A stretch of 64,000 nucleotides of DNA from Streptomyces macrolidinus (GCF_023887685.1 NZ_JAMWMR010000005.1:248001-312000), one strand, 5' to 3'; shown: positions 39,243 to 49,338, numbered from the stretch's first letter. The notes: generated by a model from the letters alone, not told the origin. A program made the numbers and translations.

Positions 39243-40226
39243 ATGAGACGACGCCCCCGTATCCCGCTCTCTCCCCTGCCGCAGCGCGACGGGGTCGACC
39301 CCGTGCGGGTGCGGCTGCCGTTCACCGAGGGCTGGGCCACCGTGCGCGACCATCTCGTGGCGCGGCTCGCGGCCGGGCCCGGGGTGATCGACACGATGAT
39401 CGACGCCGGGCAGATCGTCGGCGCCGACGGGCGGCCCCTCACGCGCGACGCCGCGTACGTACCGGGCCTGTACGTCTGGTTCCATCGCGAACTGCCCGCC
39501 GAGGAGCGCGTGCCCTACCCGGTCGAGGTGGTGTACCGCGACGAGCACATCGTCGTCGCCGACAAGCCGCACTTCCTCGCCACCACCCCGCGCGGCAGCC
39601 ATGTCGCCGAGACCGCTCTGGCCCGGCTGCGCCGCGACCTCGGCATCCCCTCGCTGACCGCCGCCCACCGGCTGGACCGGCTCACCGCCGGGCTCGTGCT
39701 GTTCACCGTACGACCCGAGGAACGCGGCGCCTACCAGTCGCTGTTCCGCGACAAGCGGGTCACCAAGGAGTACGAGGCCGTCGCCGCGTACGACCCCGCG
39801 GTGGACCTGCCGCGCACCGTACGCAGCCGGATCGTGAAGGAGCGCGGGGTCCTGACGGCCCACGAGGTGGCGGGCGAGCCCAATGCGGTCAGCCGCGTCG
39901 AACTCCTGGAGCACCACGAGGGCCGCGGTCGCTACCGGCTGCTCCCGCGCACCGGGCAGACCCATCAACTGCGCGTCCATATGAACGCGTTGGGGCTGCC
40001 GATCCTCGGCGACCGGCTCTATCCGGTGGTGGCCGCCGCCGGACCGGCCGGTGACTTCGGGCGCCCGCTCCAACTGCTGGCGCGGGCACTGGAGTTCACC
40101 GACCCGGTCACGGGCCGCGCCCACCGCTTCGTCAGCGGGCGCGCCCTCGCGGCCTGGTCGGCCTACGACGCGTGGGCCGGTGAGGGCGCTCACCGGCCCG
40201 GCGGGACTCAGCCCACCGACGAGTAG
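39243..40226 (+). CDS. RluA-family RNA pseudouridine synthase
   Basis: 327 residues. The catalytic Asp is in TAAHRLDRLTAGLVLF; VVADKPHFLATTPRG and LLPRTGQTHQLRVHM are the flanking conserved motifs. No clear S4 domain, only a short N-terminal segment (PFTEGWATVRDHLVARLA) similar to that of RluA-type enzymes. It isomerises specific uridines in rRNA or tRNA; target not predictable. Its last 19 bp overlap the 3' end of the convergent helicase gene. Confidence 0.93.
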   Translation: MRRRPRIPLSPLPQRDGVDPVRVRLPFTEGWATVRDHLVARLAAGPGVIDTMIDAGQIVGADGRPLTRDAAYVPGLYVWFHRELPAEERVPYPVEVVYRDEHIVVADKPHFLATTPRGSHVAETALARLRRDLGIPSLTAAHRLDRLTAGLVLFTVRPEERGAYQSLFRDKRVTKEYEAVAAYDPAVDLPRTVRSRIVKERGVLTAHEVAGEPNAVSRVELLEHHEGRGRYRLLPRTGQTHQLRVHMNALGLPILGDRLYPVVAAAGPAGDFGRPLQLLARALEFTDPVTGRAHRFVSGRALAAWSAYDAWAGEGAHRPGGTQPTDE

Positions 40227-43015
40227 GCCACCACCCCGCGCAGCAGACCGTCGACCGCCTTGCGGGCACTCTTCGCGACCGTCGACCCCTCGGTGGGGGC
40301 GGCGGCAGCGATCTGGCCGAGGACGTCGATGATCTGCTTGCACCAGCGGACGAAGTCACCGGCCGGCATCTCCGTCTCCCGCAGCACCTCGTCCAGGCCC
40401 TTGCCACTGGCCCACATGTACGCGGCCCAGGCGAAGCCCAGATCCGGCTCGCGCTGGCCCACGCCCTCGGTCTGCCGGATACGGAAGTCCTCCTCCAGGG
40501 CGTCGAGCCGACCCCAGATGCGCACCATGTCGCCGAGGGCGGCCTTGGCCTTGCCCGACGGCACCTTCGGCTCCATCGCGTCGTCGACGGCCCGCGCCTC
40601 GTACACCAACGCCGAGGCGCACGCGGCCAGTTCGGCCGGGCCGAGGCCCTCCCAGACGCCTTCGCGCAGGCACTCACTGGCCAGCAGATCCAGCTCTCCG
40701 TACAACCGCGCCAGCCGCTTGCCGTGCTCCGTCACCTCGTCGCCGCGCAGATAGTCCAGCTCCGTGAGCAGCGCCACGATGCGGTCGAAGGTGCGGGCGA
40801 TGGTGTTCGTACGGCCCTCGATACGGCGCTCCAACTGCGAGGTGTCCCGCAGCAGGCGGTGGTAGCGCTCGGACCAACGGGCGTGGTCCTCGCGGTCGTC
40901 GCACCCATGGCACGGGTGGGCGCGCAGGGCCGTACGCAGCCGGGCGATCTCCCGGTCGTCGGCGGCCCCCGACCGCTTCTTGCGGTGCCGGTCGTGCGGG
41001 ATGTGCCCGGCCTTCGTACGCAGCGCGGAGGCGAGGTCGCGGCGGGACTGCGGCGAGCGCGGGTTGAACGACTTGGGGATGCGCATCCGCTCCAGCGCCT
41101 CGACGGGCACCGGGAAGTCGATCGGCGCCAGCCGCTTGACCTGCCGCTCCGCGGTCAGGACCAGCGGGCGCGGGCCGTCGTGGTGATCGAAGCCGCGGTG
41201 ACCGCCCGCCCGGCCCGCGGGCACCCCGGGGTCGAGGACGAGGGCCAGCCCCGCGTACTTGCCCGTGGGGACGTGGATGACGTCACCGGCCCTGAGCTTC
41301 TCCAGGGCGACGGCGGCCTCGGCGCGGCGCTGCGCCGCACCCTGGCGGGCCAGGTCCGTCTCGCGGTCCTTCAGCTCGCGACGCAGCCGGGCGTACTCCT
41401 CGAAGTCGCCGAGGTGGCAGGTCATGGCCTCCTTGTAGCCGGACAGGCCCTCTTCGTTGCGCTGGACCTGCCGCGAGATCCCGACGACCGACTTGTCGGC
41501 CTGGAACTGGGCGAAGGAGGTCTCGAGCAGCTCACGCGAGCGATGCCGCCCGAACTGCTCCACGAGGTTGACCGCCATGTTGTACGACGGCTTGAAGCTG
41601 GAGCGCAGCGGGTACGTACGCGTGCCCGCGAGGCCCGCGAGATGCTCGGGGTTCGTACCGCGCTGCCACAGCACGACCGCATGGCCCTCGACGTCGATGC
41701 CGCGGCGGCCGGCGCGGCCGGTCAACTGGGTGTACTCGCCGGGGGTGATGTCGGCGTGCTGCTCGCCGTTCCACTTGACGAGCTTCTCCAACACCACCGA
41801 CCGGGCGGGCATGTTGATGCCCAGCGCAAGGGTCTCGGTGGCGAACACGGCCTTCACCAGGCCGCGGACGAACAGTTCCTCGACGACCTCCTTGAACGTG
41901 GGCAGCATGCCCGCATGGTGGGCCGCGATGCCGCGCTCCAGGCCTTCCAGCCACTCGTAGTAGCCGAGGACGTGCAGATCCTCGGTGGGGATGGCGGCCG
42001 TACGCTCCTCGACCAGGGCGCGCACCCGGTCCCGCGCGTCCTCGTCGTTGAGCCGCAGGCCCGCGTACAGGCACTGCTGGACGGCGGCCTCGCAGGCGGC
42101 CCGGCTGAAGATGAACGTGATCGCGGGCAGCAGGCCCTCGACGTCGAGCCGCTCGATGACCTCGGGTCTGCCCGGCGTCCACACCCGGGAACGCTGGCGG
42201 CGCTCCCGCTCGCGGTCGGCCTCGCGCATCGCGCGGCCCCGTCTGCGGTCCGGGTACGAGGGGCGGCTGGCCTCCATGCGGGCCAGCCGGGTCAGGTCGG
42301 GGTTGACCGCCTTGCGGTTGCCCTCGCCCTCCTCGAAGAGGTCGTACATCCGGCGCCCGGCCAGGACGTGCTGGAACAGCGGCACGGGACGGTGCTCGGA
42401 GACGATCACCTCCGTGTCCCCGCGGACGGTGTCGAGCCAGTCGCCGAACTCCTCCGCGTTGGACACGGTCGCCGACAGGGACACCAGCGTCACCGACGCG
42501 GGCAGATGAATGATCACTTCCTCCCAGACTGCGCCGCGGAAGCGGTCGGAGAGGTAGTGCACCTCGTCCATGACCACATAGCCGAGGCCGAGGAGGGTCT
42601 GGGAGCCCGCGTACAGCATGTTCCGCAGGACCTCGGTGGTCATCACGACCACCGGGGCGTCGGCGTTGATGCTGTTGTCGCCGGTGAGCAGACCGACCTT
42701 CGCGGCGCCGTAACGGCGGCACAGGTCGGAGTACTTCTGGTTCGACAGCGCCTTGATCGGTGTCGTGTAGAAGCACTTCTTGCCCTGCTGCAGGGCGAGG
42801 TGGACGGCGAACTCGCCGACGATCGTCTTGCCGGAGCCGGTGGGCGCGGCCACCAGTACGCCCTTCCCCGCTTCGAGTGCCTGGCAGGCCTCGATCTGGA
42901 AGGGGTCGAGGCCGAAGTCGTACATCTCGCGGAAGGAGGCGAGCGCGGTGGCCTGCTCGACAGCGCGCTTGCGCGCCGCCGCGTACCGCTCGGCCGGTGA
43001 GAGGTCCTCTGTCAT
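40208..43015 (-). CDS. HelY/Ski2-like DEAD/DEAH-box helicase
   Basis: 935 residues from ATG 43015. Walker A VAAPTGSGKTIVGEFAVH (residues about 52-70), DEVHYLSDR, LVSLSATVSNAEE, a long charged insertion around 250-290, QLTGRAGRRGIDVEGH and a C-terminal DSHCT-type helical domain (residues about 770-930). It is the actinobacterial homologue of Ski2/Mtr4-like RNA helicases, likely in RNA processing or repair; the substrate is unproven. CxxC-type residues near residue 700 (HPCHGCDDR) may bind metal. Confidence 0.93.
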   Translation of the reverse strand: MTEDLSPAERYAAARKRAVEQATALASFREMYDFGLDPFQIEACQALEAGKGVLVAAPTGSGKTIVGEFAVHLALQQGKKCFYTTPIKALSNQKYSDLCRRYGAAKVGLLTGDNSINADAPVVVMTTEVLRNMLYAGSQTLLGLGYVVMDEVHYLSDRFRGAVWEEVIIHLPASVTLVSLSATVSNAEEFGDWLDTVRGDTEVIVSEHRPVPLFQHVLAGRRMYDLFEEGEGNRKAVNPDLTRLARMEASRPSYPDRRRGRAMREADRERERRQRSRVWTPGRPEVIERLDVEGLLPAITFIFSRAACEAAVQQCLYAGLRLNDEDARDRVRALVEERTAAIPTEDLHVLGYYEWLEGLERGIAAHHAGMLPTFKEVVEELFVRGLVKAVFATETLALGINMPARSVVLEKLVKWNGEQHADITPGEYTQLTGRAGRRGIDVEGHAVVLWQRGTNPEHLAGLAGTRTYPLRSSFKPSYNMAVNLVEQFGRHRSRELLETSFAQFQADKSVVGISRQVQRNEEGLSGYKEAMTCHLGDFEEYARLRRELKDRETDLARQGAAQRRAEAAVALEKLRAGDVIHVPTGKYAGLALVLDPGVPAGRAGGHRGFDHHDGPRPLVLTAERQVKRLAPIDFPVPVEALERMRIPKSFNPRSPQSRRDLASALRTKAGHIPHDRHRKKRSGAADDREIARLRTALRAHPCHGCDDREDHARWSERYHRLLRDTSQLERRIEGRTNTIARTFDRIVALLTELDYLRGDEVTEHGKRLARLYGELDLLASECLREGVWEGLGPAELAACASALVYEARAVDDAMEPKVPSGKAKAALGDMVRIWGRLDALEEDFRIRQTEGVGQREPDLGFAWAAYMWASGKGLDEVLRETEMPAGDFVRWCKQIIDVLGQIAAAAPTEGSTVAKSARKAVDGLLRGVVAYSSVG

Positions 43016-43088
43016 CGTGCTTTCGAGCGTACCGGGCCGCACTGACAACAGGACGATCATTATCCGCACCCCCGCCGGACCGCAACGA

Positions 43089-43126
43089 GACGGACGGATG
43101 GATGGCTGGACGGATGGATGGACGGC
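43089..43126. repeat. Tetranucleotide tract GGAC/GGAT
   Basis: Eight to nine imperfect units of GGAC or GGAT (with one GGCT) lie between the helicase start and the tat terminator, flanked on both sides by the word CAACGAGA. Non-coding and probably slippage-prone. Confidence 0.8.
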
Positions 43127-43172
43127 AACGAGAGGTGGCCGCGCCCCTGGGGAACACGACCACCTCTCGTTG
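43126..43172 (-). terminator. Hairpin downstream of tatC
   Basis: CAACGAGAGGTGG (43126-43138) pairs perfectly with CCACCTCTCGTTG (43160-43172) across a 21-nt loop. It ends the tatA-tatC unit, 30 bp past the tatC stop. Confidence 0.85.
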
Positions 43173-43201
43173 TCTCTACGACCTCACGGCCCGGACCGTC
43201 G

Positions 43202-44143
43202 TCAGGTCACGTCGTCATAGCCGTTCACATGGTCCGGCGGCGGCAGCTCGGAGGCGCGGCTCGCGCTCACCGCCTCGACCTCACCGATCTCCTCGGGCGT
43301 GAGGTCCAGCTCGGAGGCCTCGTCGTCCGACGGCCCCTGTGCCTCGCGCCGGGCCCGGCGGCGGTCGTTGAGCAGCGAGAAGCCCACCGCCACGAAGAAC
43401 AGCCCCCAGATCGGCGCCGCCAGCGCCAGCATCGACATCGGGTCGGCGCCGGGCGTCGCCACGGCCGCGAAGGCGGCGATGCCGACGACCATGCCGCGCC
43501 ACCAGCCGAGCATGCGGCGTCCGGACAGGATCCCGGTGAGGTTGAGCATGATCAGCAGCAGCGGCATCTCGAAGGAGAGGCCGAAGACCACCACCATGCG
43601 CGTGACCAGGTCGAGGATCTTGTCCAGCTCGAGCAGGTTCTCCGCACCCTGGGGCGTGAGGTCGATCATGACCTTCGCCGTGGTGGGCAGCACGTTGTAG
43701 GCGAGATAGCCGCCGCCGAGGAAGAGCGGGAAGCCGGCCGCGACGAACGCGTACGCGTACTTCTTCTCGTTACGGTGCAGACCCGGCGCGACGAACGCCC
43801 AGAGCTGGTACAGCCAGATCGGTGCCGACACCACCACACCCGCGGTCAGCGAGGCCTTCAGCGCCAGCGTGAAGGGCGTCAGCAGGCCGGTGACCGTGAC
43901 GTGCGCGCAGTGCCCTTCCTTCTTCTTCGCCAGTTCCCCGAAGGACTGCGCACAGCCGACCGCGTCCAGCAGCGGCTTGGTGATGAAGTTGATGATGTGC
44001 TGGTAGAAGAAGGCGGCCACGATCGTGACGACGAGGATCGCCAGCACGGCCTTCGCGAGCCGGTTGCGCAGCTCACGCAGATGATCCACGAGCGGCATAC
44101 GCCCCTCGGGGTCTCTCTCCTTCTTGCGGGCAGACTTGGGCAA
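43202..44143 (-). CDS. tatC: Sec-independent protein translocase TatC
   Basis: 313 residues. Six membrane helices, with the first cytosolic stretch MPLVDHLRELRNRLAKAV (the signal-peptide-binding region) and FVAPGLHRNEKKYAYAF, both conserved. It forms the receptor of the twin-arginine translocase. The start is a TTG (44143), supported by family length and GAGG just upstream. The C-terminal tail of about 70 residues is acidic. It follows tatA by 50 bp. Confidence 0.96.
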   Translation of the reverse strand: MPKSARKKERDPEGRMPLVDHLRELRNRLAKAVLAILVVTIVAAFFYQHIINFITKPLLDAVGCAQSFGELAKKKEGHCAHVTVTGLLTPFTLALKASLTAGVVVSAPIWLYQLWAFVAPGLHRNEKKYAYAFVAAGFPLFLGGGYLAYNVLPTTAKVMIDLTPQGAENLLELDKILDLVTRMVVVFGLSFEMPLLLIMLNLTGILSGRRMLGWWRGMVVGIAAFAAVATPGADPMSMLALAAPIWGLFFVAVGFSLLNDRRRARREAQGPSDDEASELDLTPEEIGEVEAVSASRASELPPPDHVNGYDDVT

Positions 44144-44193
44144 CCCACATCCTCATCTCGTGCAGCGGCCCGGAGATGCCCCGGGTCCTCGCG

Positions 44194-44472
44194 TCAGCGC
44201 TGGGTCTTGTCCGTCTGCTCGTTGACCGGCCGGGAGCTGGTCACGTCGCCCGGGGAGGCCTGGATCGTGCGCTGGGCCTGCGCCTGCTCGTCGGCCGGAG
44301 CGGACGCGGCGGACTTGGCCTCGTCCTTCATCGCCTTGGCCTCGCTCTTGAGGATCCGCGCGGACTTGCCGAGCGATCGAGCCATGTCCGGAAGCTTCTT
44401 CGAGCCGAACACGAGGACGATCACCAGAACCAGGAGCACCAGGTGCCACGGCTCAAGTGCGTTGCGGAACAT
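44194..44472 (-). CDS. tatA: Sec-independent protein translocase TatA
   Basis: 92 residues. One N-terminal membrane helix ([13 protein letters not shown]) with [20 protein letters not shown] as the amphipathic helix, and a hydrophilic tail. It forms the pore part of the Tat machinery. FGSKKLPD is the family signature. Cotranscribed with tatC. Confidence 0.96.
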   Translation of the reverse strand: MFRNALEPWHLVLLVLVIVLVFGSKKLPDMARSLGKSARILKSEAKAMKDEAKSAASAPADEQAQAQRTIQASPGDVTSSRPVNEQTDKTQR

Positions 44473-44739
44473 AAGTCTTCACCTTCTCACTGAGGCGGGG
44501 CGGCGGGCCATGTCTGACCGATCGGACGGCTGTCTGACCATCGTGTTGGCCATCGTGCTGGCAGCGATGGTAACGCCCGGGGATGAATGCGAAACAATCC
44601 CTGCGCGAACTGCTGCCCCGCGGACCGCGCCTTCTTTCCGGGCCGCGATCAGAAGCGTACCTGGCAGGCTCGGACAGAGGACAGGGCGAGGTTCCGCACA
44701 TCACGCGACCGAGGGGCATACCGGGCAATTCGCTCGCAT

Positions 44740-44934
44740 TCACAGCGATTCCACCGAACGGGCCGTCCGCACGGCCGCCCGCTCCAGATCCTCCGCGGCC
44801 CGATTGATCCGCCGGGCCGACTCCGAGACCTGCACCCCGAGGCGCCGCGCCTCCACGAAGACCCGCACGGCGAACACACCGAGCACAGCAAGACCCAGGA
44901 ACCCCGCGGCAACCGCGAACATCGGCCAGAACAT
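44740..44934 (-). CDS. Small single-helix membrane protein, unknown function
   Basis: 64 residues: a membrane helix at 3-27 (VAAGFLGLAVLGVFAVRVFV) then a charged coil (SESARRINRAAEDLERAA). It resembles DUF948-like small proteins that many Streptomyces carry here. It is 9 bp from the next gene on the same strand and therefore probably part of the pafB-pafC transcript. Confidence 0.75.
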   Translation of the reverse strand: MFWPMFAVAAGFLGLAVLGVFAVRVFVEARRLGVQVSESARRINRAAEDLERAAVRTARSVESL

Positions 44935-44943
44935 GCCCCGAGG

Positions 44944-45237
44944 TTAGACGGTCGAGTGGAGCCGCAGCGTCCTGACCCCACCGCCCGTGAGCAGCTCCAC
45001 GATCCGCTCACCGGCCGGCTTGCGCACCACGGCACCGCACTCGGGGCACGTGAAGGAGTAGAACGTCGTCCGGCTGCTCGCCCCGATGGCCAGCCGCAGC
45101 GCGCTCGCCCCCAGCTCGAAACGGGCCCGGCAGTCGGGACAGCCCGCCCGGAACACCACCGGGACCACATTGCGCATCCCGGCGAACGCCGTCGCCACCG
45201 ACATCTCCTGCACCCCGGCCGCCACCGACTCGCTCAC
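44944..45237 (-). CDS. Zinc-ribbon-like protein of the paf locus
   Basis: 97 residues from GTG 45237, overlapping the pafC stop by 4 bp. Two CxxC pairs (AGCPDCRARFEL and FTCPECGAVVRK) about 35 residues apart form a likely zinc ribbon. I know of no function; the coupling to pafC is the only clue. Confidence 0.8.
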   Translation of the reverse strand: MSESVAAGVQEMSVATAFAGMRNVVPVVFRAGCPDCRARFELGASALRLAIGASSRTTFYSFTCPECGAVVRKPAGERIVELLTGGGVRTLRLHSTV

Positions 45238-46268
45238 AGCCCCCGCTCCCGCCCGTCCCCGGACTCCACAGCAGACCCCGCGGCCTCCAGCTCCTCGTAC
45301 GCCGCCAAGGCCTCGGCCGCCGCACGCCGGGCACTGTCGGCCAGCTCACCCGGCGCGACGATCCGCCCGTCCCGGCCCAGCCGCAACGCCAGCCGCCGCA
45401 GCGAAGCCGGATCAGGGGTCCGCAAGGTGATCCGCAAGCCACCGTCCGGCAACTCGTCCGCACTGTCATGCGGGTAGTACTCGGCGACCCAGCGCCCGGC
45501 CGGACCGACCTCGACCACCACCTCGGGATCCTCCGCCGCGGGCTGGACCAGCCCCTCGGACAGATCCCGCAGCTCGACCTCCGGCGGCGCCGACGGCTCC
45601 TCCAGCACCCGGATCTCGGCGACCCGGTCCAGCCGGAACGTACGGCGCGCCTCGGACCGGCGGCACCACGCCTCCACATACGTGTGCCCGACGCTCACCA
45701 GACGGATCGGATCGATCTCCCGCTCCGTCACCTCGTCACGGGCCGGCGAGTAGTAGCGGATCCACAACCGGCGGCGCTCGGAGATCGCCCGGTCGACGTC
45801 CGCGAACACACCGCCCTCGGACTCGAAGCTCACCGAGAGACGAGAGCTGGCACCCGCCGCCTCCCCCGCAGCGGTCTCCACCTTCGCCGTGGCCCGCAGC
45901 AGCGCCTGCCGGTCACCCTCCCGCAGCCCCGGCAGCGTGGCCACCGCCCGCGCCGCCACCAGCAGCGCCGTGGCCTCATCGGCCGCCAGCCGCAACGGCT
46001 CGGCCGCGTCCGCGCCCAACGCGGCCGGGTTGTGCCACCAGATGTGCTCACCATCGGTGTCGATGTCCAGCAGATCCCCACCGCGGAAGCTCGTCCCGCA
46101 CATGGGCAGCACATCGAGATCCGAGACCAGCTCGTCCTCACTGATCCCGAACGCCCGCGCCACATCCTCCACCCGCGCACCGGGGCGCTCCCGCAGATAC
46201 GTCACCAAGGACAGCATCCGCCGGGTCTGATCGATGGCGTTCGCCGGCCTGGCCGGTCTACCTGCCAC
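45234..46268 (-). CDS. pafC: PafC, WYL-domain transcriptional regulator
   Basis: 344 residues from GTG 46268. The N-terminal winged helix (TRRMLSLVTYLRERPG, VEDVARAFGISEDELVSDL) is followed by the WYL domain (residues about 150-230: RRRLWIRYYSPARDEVTER, VEAWCRRSEARRTFRLDR). In mycobacteria PafB and PafC act as one activator of the LexA-independent DNA damage response. Here they are separate genes 17 bp apart. Confidence 0.94.
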   Translation of the reverse strand: MAGRPARPANAIDQTRRMLSLVTYLRERPGARVEDVARAFGISEDELVSDLDVLPMCGTSFRGGDLLDIDTDGEHIWWHNPAALGADAAEPLRLAADEATALLVAARAVATLPGLREGDRQALLRATAKVETAAGEAAGASSRLSVSFESEGGVFADVDRAISERRRLWIRYYSPARDEVTEREIDPIRLVSVGHTYVEAWCRRSEARRTFRLDRVAEIRVLEEPSAPPEVELRDLSEGLVQPAAEDPEVVVEVGPAGRWVAEYYPHDSADELPDGGLRITLRTPDPASLRRLALRLGRDGRIVAPGELADSARRAAAEALAAYEELEAAGSAVESGDGRERGL

Positions 46269-46285
46269 TGTCGTCCCTCTCCCGC

Positions 46286-47263
46286 TCAGCCCTTGGCCAC
46301 GGCACGCAGCCGGTCCACCACGTCGGCACGCAGCTCCGCGGGCTCCAGCACCACCACATCGGGCCCGAACTCCACCAGCCAGGCATCCAGGCCGTGCCCG
46401 TACGGAATCTCCAACTCGTCCCAGCCGTCGCCCCGTTCCCGCACGGCCGTGGCCTTCGCCCGCAAGGGGTACCCCGCGCCCGTACGCAACCGGATCCGCG
46501 CCGAACGGTCCGCGCCCTCACCCGCCCAACCCGCGACGGTCTCACGGACCGTCACCACATCGGGCACCTCCGCCGTGAACTTCCCCGGACGCGTCCGCAC
46601 CCGGCCGGTGATCCGCGAGAGCCGGAACACCCGCTCGGCACCGCGATCCCGGTCCCAGCCCGCCAGATACCAGTGGCCACGCCAGCACTCCAGCGCCCAC
46701 GGCTCCACCTGCCGCGACTCAGGACGCGCGGCAGTCGCCTTGCGATAGTCGAAGACGACAGGACGACGGTCCCGGCACGCCAGCATCAACGGCTCGAACG
46801 CGACCTCGTGCACCGGGATACGCGGCTCCAGCGCACCGTGCGCCTCGTACGGATCGACATCCTCCGGCAGCCCCGCCGCACGCAGCTTCTGCAACGCGCC
46901 ACTCGCGGCGCCCGCCAGCCGCGCCTGCTGCCACACCTTCGCGGCCAGCCCGAGAGCCGCCGCCTCCTCCGCGTCCAACGTGATCGGCGGAAGACGATTG
47001 CTGTCACGCCGCGCCAGATAGCCGACCTCGCCGTCCAGGTTCTCCACGGTCTCGATGACCAGACCCAGCTCGCGCAGATCGTCCTTGTCCCGCTCGAACA
47101 TCCGATTGAACGAGTCATCGGACGCGGCGGCACCCTTCTCCGCCCCGAAGGCCTCCATATAGGCCTCGATGGACTCGCGCAGCTCGCGCTTGCTGAGCGG
47201 CCGACGCGTCCCGAGCAGACACAGCGCCAGGTTCATCAGCCGCTCGGCCTTGGCAATGGCCAT
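46286..47263 (-). CDS. pafB: PafB, WYL-domain transcriptional regulator
   Basis: 325 residues. It begins MAIAKAERLMNLALCLLG, an HTH (SKRELRESIEAYMEA) with FERDKDDLRELGL, then a WYL domain (RPVVFDYRKATAARPESR, VEPWALECWRGHWYLAGWD). Partner of PafC in DNA-damage-induced transcription in relatives. The start at 47263 gives normal length. Confidence 0.94.
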   Translation of the reverse strand: MAIAKAERLMNLALCLLGTRRPLSKRELRESIEAYMEAFGAEKGAAASDDSFNRMFERDKDDLRELGLVIETVENLDGEVGYLARRDSNRLPPITLDAEEAAALGLAAKVWQQARLAGAASGALQKLRAAGLPEDVDPYEAHGALEPRIPVHEVAFEPLMLACRDRRPVVFDYRKATAARPESRQVEPWALECWRGHWYLAGWDRDRGAERVFRLSRITGRVRTRPGKFTAEVPDVVTVRETVAGWAGEGADRSARIRLRTGAGYPLRAKATAVRERGDGWDELEIPYGHGLDAWLVEFGPDVVVLEPAELRADVVDRLRAVAKG

Positions 47264-47337
47264 CGACGCCCTTCGCCTTCCCTATGGTGCTTACGACCGA
47301 TGACCGTACCCCCCACAGGTGTCGTGGCAAAAGCCGA

Positions 47338-47365
47338 GGGCCCATGCCCGGCCGGGCATGGGCCC
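47338..47365 (-). terminator. Perfect 28-bp palindrome after the FKBP gene
   Basis: GGGCCCATGCCCGG (47338-47351) followed immediately by its exact complement. It sits between the FKBP stop and the pafB start. A loopless palindrome could also be a protein site, but a terminator is most likely. Confidence 0.75.
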
Positions 47366-47400
47366 CACACGATCGTCTCCGATCAGGCCTCTCGGACCGC

Positions 47401-47775
47401 TCAGACCGCGACCAGATCGCAGACGAAGATCAGCGTCTCGCCCGGCTTGATCCGGCCACCACCCGCGCCACGGTCACCGTAGGCGAGGTGCGCGGGAATG
47501 GTGAGCTGACGACGGCCACCCACCTTCATGCCCTGCACACCCTTGTCCCAGCCCTGGATGACCTGACCGACACCCAGCTGGAACTGCAGCGGCGTACCCC
47601 GGTTCCAGGACGCGTCGAACTCCTCACCCGTGGAGAACGCCACACCCACGTAGTGAACCGAGACGGTGTCACCCGCCTTGGCCACCGGGCCGTCCCCCTC
47701 CCAGATGTCCTTGATCTCGAGGTCGGCCGGGGGCTCGCCACCCGGGAAGTCGATCTCGGGCTTCTCGATGCTCAC
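47401..47775 (-). CDS. FKBP-type peptidyl-prolyl cis-trans isomerase
   Basis: 124 residues from GTG 47775 (ribosome site AGGAG). A single FKBP domain: VSVHYVGVAFSTGEEFDASW, VIQGWDKGVQGMKVGGRRQL, IPAHLAYGDRGAGG. Cytosolic prolyl isomerase. No signal peptide. Located between pafB and pafA, an arrangement kept in Streptomyces. Confidence 0.95.
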   Translation of the reverse strand: MSIEKPEIDFPGGEPPADLEIKDIWEGDGPVAKAGDTVSVHYVGVAFSTGEEFDASWNRGTPLQFQLGVGQVIQGWDKGVQGMKVGGRRQLTIPAHLAYGDRGAGGGRIKPGETLIFVCDLVAV

Positions 47776-47976
47776 GTCAAAAGCTCCTGCGTGTTCGTGT
47801 TGTTCGTGTTGGGGCCACAGCGGCAACACCGACACTCTCACATCCCCGCAAGGGTTACATCTTCACCAGGAGCCCCACCGCCCCCACCCCCGCGAACGAA
47901 CCGGCACGAGAAGGGCGCCGCACCACCGTACGACGCCCACCACGCGCTCCGGCCACGAAGGCCACGAACTCCCGCC

Positions 47977-49338
47977 TCACATCCCCGCGATCAACTTCTC
48001 CACCCGGTCGTCCACCGAACGGAACGGGTCCTTGCACAACACCGTGCGCTGCGCCTGGTCATTGAGCTTCAGATGCACCCAGTCGACCGTGAAATCACGC
48101 CGCTGCTCCTGCGCACGCCGAATGAAGTCACCACGCAACCGCGCCCGAGTCGTCTGCGGCGGAACCGACTTGCCCTCGAAGATCTTCACATCGTTGCAGA
48201 TCCGAGCGGCCTGCCCCTTCTTCTCCAACAGGTAGTACAGCCCACGACGCCGATGAATGTCGTGGTAAGCGAGATCTATCTGCGCGACCCGCGGATGCGA
48301 CATCGTCATGTTGTTCTTAGCCCGATACCGCTCGATGAGCTTGTACTTCATCACCCAGTCGATCTCGGTCGCCACCCGGTCCAGATCCTCGGACTCGATC
48401 GCCTCCAACGTGCGACCCCACAACTCCAGAACCCGCTCCACCGTGCCGGTACGAATACCCCGGCGCTCGCAGAAGTCCACCGCCTTCTCGTAGTACTCCC
48501 GCTGCACCTCCAACGCCGACGCCTCACGACCGCTCGCCAGCCGCACCTTGCGACGACCCGTGATGTCATGACTGACCTCGCGGATCGCCCGGATCGGGTT
48601 CTCCAGCGTCAGATCCCGCATCACCGTCCCCGCCTCGATCATCCGCAGCACCAGATCCGTCGCACCGACCTTGAGCAACATCGTCGTCTCCGACATGTTC
48701 GAGTCGCCCACGATCACATGCAGCCGGCGATAGCGCTCCGCGTCCGCATGCGGCTCATCGCGCGTGTTGATGATCGGCCGGGAGCGCGTCGTCGCCGAAC
48801 TGACACCCTCCCAGATGTGCTCCGCCCGCTGACTGACGCAGTAGACGGCACCCCGCGGCGTCTGGAGCACCTTGCCCGCACCACACAGCAACTGCCGGGT
48901 GACCAGGAACGGAATCAGGATGTCCGCGAGCCGGGAGAACTCCCCATGACGAGCCACCAGATAGTTCTCGTGACACCCGTAGGAGTTGCCCGCCGAATCC
49001 GTGTTGTTCTTGAAGAGGTAGACGTCTCCCGCGATCCCCTCCTCATGCAGCCGACGCTCCGCGTCGACCAACAGCCCCTCGAGAATGCGCTCACCCGACT
49101 TGTCATGCGTGACAAGCTCCGTCACGTTGTCACACTCGGGTGTCGCGTATTCAGGATGCGAACCCACATCGAGATACAGACGGGCACCATTGCGCAGAAA
49201 CACATTGCTGCTACGGCCCCATGACACGACACGGCGGAAGAGGTACCGCGCCACCTCGTCAGGCGACAGGCGGCGCTGTCCCCTGAACGTGCACGTGACG
49301 CCGTACTCGTTCTCCAGCCCGAAAATGCGGCGGTCCAT
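47977..49338 (-). CDS. pafA: Pup-protein ligase PafA
   Basis: 453 residues starting [18 protein letters not shown]. The glutamine-synthetase-like active site includes the LENEYG loop, [15 protein letters not shown] and [18 protein letters not shown], which bind Mg-ATP. It forms the isopeptide bond between the Pup C-terminal glutamate and substrate lysines. It is a paralog of dop at 54454-55965, sharing HPEYxxPE, KNNTD and [12 protein letters not shown]. Confidence 0.97.
   Translation of the reverse strand: MDRRIFGLENEYGVTCTFRGQRRLSPDEVARYLFRRVVSWGRSSNVFLRNGARLYLDVGSHPEYATPECDNVTELVTHDKSGERILEGLLVDAERRLHEEGIAGDVYLFKNNTDSAGNSYGCHENYLVARHGEFSRLADILIPFLVTRQLLCGAGKVLQTPRGAVYCVSQRAEHIWEGVSSATTRSRPIINTRDEPHADAERYRRLHVIVGDSNMSETTMLLKVGATDLVLRMIEAGTVMRDLTLENPIRAIREVSHDITGRRKVRLASGREASALEVQREYYEKAVDFCERRGIRTGTVERVLELWGRTLEAIESEDLDRVATEIDWVMKYKLIERYRAKNNMTMSHPRVAQIDLAYHDIHRRRGLYYLLEKKGQAARICNDVKIFEGKSVPPQTTRARLRGDFIRRAQEQRRDFTVDWVHLKLNDQAQRTVLCKDPFRSVDDRVEKLIAGM

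Noticed and set aside
40724..43000. A 758-codon + strand frame opposite the helicase
   Set aside because: Antisense shadow; no ribosome site or family features.
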